Assembly: GCA_030598025.1 (NCBI GenBank)
Contig: JAUVQS010000016.1
Span: forward strand, 1 to 17,670
Origin: Acidimicrobiia bacterium
Lineage (GTDB): Bacteria; Actinomycetota; Acidimicrobiia; Spongiisociales; JAHEDJ01
Direction of reading: 5' to 3'
DNA: 17,670 bases
This document shows, piece by piece, positions 14,837-17,670 of the stretch. A program made the position numbers and the translations under genes. Under the pieces are notes generated by a model, which did not search any database, was not told the origin of the DNA, and was given only the letters and a program-made list of their open reading frames with translations. Numbering within the stretch: the first letter of the stretch is position 1; each line of letters starts with the position of its first letter.

Positions 14837-17077
14837 TCATGTCAGGGCTTCCACCCGGGCCGGGACGTGCTTGTGATAGGGCGTGCCGGCGATCGGGTCT
14901 TCGAATCGGCCTCCCGTCACAGTCAGGTCGTTTACCGAGACACCGGTAGAGGATCTGATTCCGGACTGGTCCGGGTAGTCGAGACCAAACCCGTTGGGAA
15001 GAGTGATGTGGCCGGACTGCAGCGTGTCGGTTATCTCGATCGAGGTCACGATCGTGCCGCCTCCGGTTGAAACGCGGACGCGTCCACCATCTTCGATTCC
15101 CAGCCTTTCGGCGTCGGGAGCGCTGATGCGCAGCGCTCCGTGCCGGTCGCGCTTTCTCCAGGCGGGATCACGGAAGATCGTGTTCGCAGTAAATGATCGG
15201 CGTTCGCCCGCTGCCAGGATGAACGGATATTCACTGGAGGTCAGGCCATCCGGTTCTGAATGCAGTCGATCGAGGGCGTCGATCAGTACTGGAATCTCCA
15301 GGTTGATCGCTCCGTCGGTTGTGTTGATCTGACTCCAGACTTCGTCCCAGTCGCTTCGAGTGAACACCACTCCGGAACGCTGGGAGATCATCGCGTCGAA
15401 GAGCGCTTCACCCGGCTCAAGGCCATCTCCCTCGAAGCCGGCACGGCCAACGGCCTTCGGGTAAGTCATGGCGCACCGGTGCGCGAGGGCCCACAGCACC
15501 GCAGCCGCTCCGGCGCCGTCCGGGAGCGTTTGGCCGAGCGTCTCGTAGAGAAGGATGGGGGCCATCCGGCCGATCATCGGGTCGGCGGTCGTCGCGGTCA
15601 TGAAATCCGTTGCGAATTTCACTCTGTCGCTCTCCGCGGTTGCCAGGAGACCGGCCACGAGATCGGCGTCGAGCACGGCGAGTTCACGAACGATTCGGGC
15701 GTGAATCTCCGGCTCCGGCAGTGTTCCCTCGAGTGGCTCGACGATCGGAGCCCGGAGTTGGAAGACGTTGTCCGGGAAGTCGAAGTTGAAGAAGGTCGCT
15801 TCCCACTTTTCGTACTGGCTCGAGGCGGGCAACACATAGTCGGCGTGACGGGCGGACTCGGTCATGGCGATGTCGATCACGACAACTAGATCCAACTCGT
15901 CGAGGGCCTCGCCCATGCGGCGGCTGTCGCTGAGTGAATGCACGGGGTTGGCCGATTCGATGAACATCGCTCTGAATCGATCTGGATGATCTGTGAGGAT
16001 CTCGTCGGCAATCGAGTTGCAGGGGATCATTCCTCCGATGACCTTTGCTCCGGTGACCGGCGACGGTCGTCGTGACGTGTTCCCGCGGGCGAACGGTACG
16101 AGCACAGTGGGGACGAACTGGGCGCCCGGTTTGGCGAAGTTCCCGGTGAGCACCCAGATGAGCTTCTCGAGGTACGAAACCAGCGTCGAATGAGGTGCCT
16201 GTTGCACTCCGAGATCCTCGTACACTGCAACACTCGAGGCTCCTGCGACACGGCGGGCCGTGCGTCGGAGCAGATCCTCGTCAATGCCGCAGCGACCGGC
16301 GAAATCACTGATCGGGACCTTGCGGAGGGCCTCGATGGCGGCCTTGGAATTGCTCGTGTGGTCTCGGATGAAGGAGCGATCGAACAGGTTCTCTTCGACC
16401 AGGATCGCTCCGAGAGTCGCCAGGCAGAACGCGTCGGTTCCCGGCTTGACCTGCAAGAAGTAGTCCGCCAGATCTGCCGTCTCCGTGCGCCGGGGATCTA
16501 TGACCACCATGGAACGGGCGGGATCGTTGGCGATCGCCTTCAGAGTGCGCCTGGCTTCAGGAATGCCATGGGATTGCCAGGGGTTCTTGCCGACGAACAC
16601 TGCTACCTCGGTATGCTCGAAATCGCCCCGTACGCCGGTGCCGAACATCTCGTGATTGACCCAGAATTCGCCGGTCTTCTCCTGGGCGAGCGCGCTGGAG
16701 CGGAAGCGCGAACCGAGAGCCGCTCGAAGAGCAGTGGAGTAGGCACCGCCGAGGTGGTTGCCTTGCCCGCCGCCGCCGTAATAGAGAATCGAGTCGCCAC
16801 CGTGGGCGTCCCGGACCCCGGACAGTTTCGATGCCACCTCGCTGATAGCGGTATCCCAATCGATTTCCTCGAACGTACCGTCTTCCCGACGCCGCTGGGG
16901 AGCGTTCAGCCGATCGCGGCTGTTCTGATAGTGATCGAGGCGCAGCGCCTTCTCGCAGGCATAGCCCTTGGAGCCGGGGTGGTTCTTGTCACCACGGATG
17001 CGCGTGAAATGTCCGTCTTCGATCCGGACTTCGATGCCGCAGTTGCATTCGCATAGGATGCAGGCCGTCGTTTCCAC
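14837..17077 (-). CDS. Molybdopterin (bis-MGD) oxidoreductase with N-terminal [4Fe-4S] cluster
   Basis: 746 residues of the DMSO-reductase superfamily (formate dehydrogenase H/nitrate reductase-like). The cluster motif is C6-x2-C9-x3-C13-x27-C41, with an extra C11. Molybdopterin-binding domains follow (IDWDTAISEVASKL at 72-85, VFVGKNPWQSHG at 160-171, VVIDPRRTETADLAD at 191-205, and the later MFIESANPVHS and YVLPASSQYEKWE segments). The C-terminal cofactor-binding barrel spans about 630-740, ending in TPYHKHVPARVEAL. No Cys occurs between 42 and 217, so the Mo is not held by Cys; the stretch AQEKTG (131-136) lies about where the ligand would be. No twin-arginine signal, so probably cytoplasmic. 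Partner subunits are absent. GTG start with GGAGG 5 bases upstream (17083-17087). Substrate unknown. Confidence 0.94.
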   Translation of the reverse strand: METTACILCECNCGIEVRIEDGHFTRIRGDKNHPGSKGYACEKALRLDHYQNSRDRLNAPQRRREDGTFEEIDWDTAISEVASKLSGVRDAHGGDSILYYGGGGQGNHLGGAYSTALRAALGSRFRSSALAQEKTGEFWVNHEMFGTGVRGDFEHTEVAVFVGKNPWQSHGIPEARRTLKAIANDPARSMVVIDPRRTETADLADYFLQVKPGTDAFCLATLGAILVEENLFDRSFIRDHTSNSKAAIEALRKVPISDFAGRCGIDEDLLRRTARRVAGASSVAVYEDLGVQQAPHSTLVSYLEKLIWVLTGNFAKPGAQFVPTVLVPFARGNTSRRPSPVTGAKVIGGMIPCNSIADEILTDHPDRFRAMFIESANPVHSLSDSRRMGEALDELDLVVVIDIAMTESARHADYVLPASSQYEKWEATFFNFDFPDNVFQLRAPIVEPLEGTLPEPEIHARIVRELAVLDADLVAGLLATAESDRVKFATDFMTATTADPMIGRMAPILLYETLGQTLPDGAGAAAVLWALAHRCAMTYPKAVGRAGFEGDGLEPGEALFDAMISQRSGVVFTRSDWDEVWSQINTTDGAINLEIPVLIDALDRLHSEPDGLTSSEYPFILAAGERRSFTANTIFRDPAWRKRDRHGALRISAPDAERLGIEDGGRVRVSTGGGTIVTSIEITDTLQSGHITLPNGFGLDYPDQSGIRSSTGVSVNDLTVTGGRFEDPIAGTPYHKHVPARVEALT

Positions 17078-17082
17078 TCGAT

Positions 17083-17087
17083 CCTCC
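17083..17087 (-). promoter_or_regulatory. Shine-Dalgarno deciding the GTG start of the molybdoenzyme
   Basis: On the minus strand GGAGG precedes GTG (17075-17077) by 5 bases, and no in-frame ATG occurs near it. The start places the first cluster cysteine at residue 6, as in related enzymes. Confidence 0.75.
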
Positions 17088-17137
17088 GTCGCTCCGTTGT
17101 CCGGAAGGTAGTCGCTTCTAGCGTTCAGCGGTGTGGC

Positions 17138-17670
17138 CTAGAGATCGAGCCGCACGATCGGCCGGCCGGCCCGACGCATCGCCTCCCGGAAGCCGGCATT
17201 CTCGAAGAGCTCGAGGGTGCCGGTGAAGAGATCTGCGGGGGTTCTCCGCCGGGTCGACGTATCGATCGGGTAGCCCTCGATGAGCCCGTAGCCATTTGCT
17301 CGAGCTCGCTCGACGGCAGCATCCAGCAGTGTCGATGCGAGGCCGGTGCGCCGTTGATCGCGATCGATGAAGAAGCACACCACCGCACAAACGGGCCGCT
17401 CGTCGATGGGTTTGAGCTTCGGGGAACGGTTGAGCCTGCCGAACTCGCTCCGGTCACCGAGAGACACCCAGCCGACCGGCTCGCCTTGGCGATAGGCCAG
17501 GAGACCGGGAGCCGGACCACTCTGAACGATCTCATTGAGGCGTGACTTGAGACCAGAGCCGGTCTGCGCTTCGAACTCCTTGTTTGAAACTCGCCACCAC
17601 ATGCACCAGCAGCCGGAGTAGGCACCGCTCGGCCCGAAGAGCTGCTCGAGGTCTCCCCATCTATCTGGAG
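17138..17670 (-). CDS. GNAT-family N-acetyltransferase, 5' end outside window
   Basis: The frame stays open to the right edge: upstream of the M-W-W-R that could look like a start it reads RWGDLEQLFGPSGAYSGCWC, the usual N-terminal region of a GNAT subgroup with a cysteine-rich C-W-C-M-W-W signature. About 177 residues are visible and the true start lies beyond 17670. The GNAT core follows: strand LLAYRQGEPVGWVSLGDRSEF, the VCFFIDRDQRRTGLASTLLDAAVERA segment with the acetyl-CoA-binding R-R-T-G-L-A loop, and a C-terminal LFENAGFREAMRR motif. It is a cytoplasmic acetyl-CoA-dependent transferase of unknown acceptor. It ends 60 bases before the molybdoenzyme gene on the same strand, so they may share a transcript. 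Confidence 0.9.
   Translation of the reverse strand, partial: PDRWGDLEQLFGPSGAYSGCWCMWWRVSNKEFEAQTGSGLKSRLNEIVQSGPAPGLLAYRQGEPVGWVSLGDRSEFGRLNRSPKLKPIDERPVCAVVCFFIDRDQRRTGLASTLLDAAVERARANGYGLIEGYPIDTSTRRRTPADLFTGTLELFENAGFREAMRRAGRPIVRLDL

Noticed and set aside
16190..17056. 288-residue plus-strand frame opposite the molybdoenzyme
   Set aside because: It is the antisense shadow of cofactor-binding domains that are clearly coding on the minus strand.

Overview
The window is a GC-rich, densely coded chromosomal segment of an actinobacterium. High GC, GTG/TTG starts, a mycothiol-dependent maleylpyruvate-isomerase-family enzyme, a TipAL-type MerR regulator and several gene starts lacking a Shine-Dalgarno all fit Actinomycetota. 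A deep lineage such as Acidimicrobiia is my guess, not something the sequence proves. There are 14 protein genes, two of them cut by the window edges. I see no rRNA, tRNA, CRISPR array, insertion sequence or prophage. No stretch over 300 bases lacks a gene; the largest gaps are about 120 bases (1989-2108 and 9810-9928).

Layout. Bases 2-4082 (+): the end of a small membrane protein, glycerol kinase (glpK), then a tight run of a CDP-alcohol phosphatidyltransferase (pgsA-like), an extended-SDR dehydrogenase/epimerase starting on the pgsA stop, and a PaaI-like hotdog thioesterase. GlpK makes sn-glycerol 3-phosphate, which PgsA uses for phosphatidylglycerol synthesis, so this part has a lipid-precursor theme. 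Bases 4079-4875 (+): a TipAL-type MerR regulator preceded by a textbook MerR promoter (19-bp spacer filled by a 23-bp dyad), apparently transcribed without a leader and with a possible internal start for a short TipAS-like form. Bases 4898-6205 (+): a 13-bp-arm inverted repeat, then a CNNM/CorC-family membrane protein with DUF21, CBS pair and CorC_HlyC domains.

Bases 6232-9809 (-): two ABC half-exporter genes overlapping by 4 bp. Their motifs predict a heterodimer with one degenerate ATP site. Divergent from them is mfd (9929-13300, +), the transcription-repair coupling factor; the shared intergenic region holds two near-copies of a 22-23-bp element 41 bp apart.

Bases 13338-17670 (-): a VapBC-type toxin-antitoxin pair with a palindrome over its probable promoter, a mycothiol-dependent maleylpyruvate-isomerase-family protein, a stand-alone molybdopterin/[4Fe-4S] oxidoreductase without a cysteine where the Mo ligand usually sits, and the end of a GNAT acetyltransferase. 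The last three may form an operon (GNAT, oxidoreductase, isomerase-like).

Most genes belong to familiar families. The points that reward a second look are regulatory or mechanistic: the MerR/TipA promoter and internal start, the asymmetric ABC exporter, the 4898-4933 dyad, the mfd/ABC repeats, and the unusual molybdoenzyme. I did not find a convincing wholly new system.
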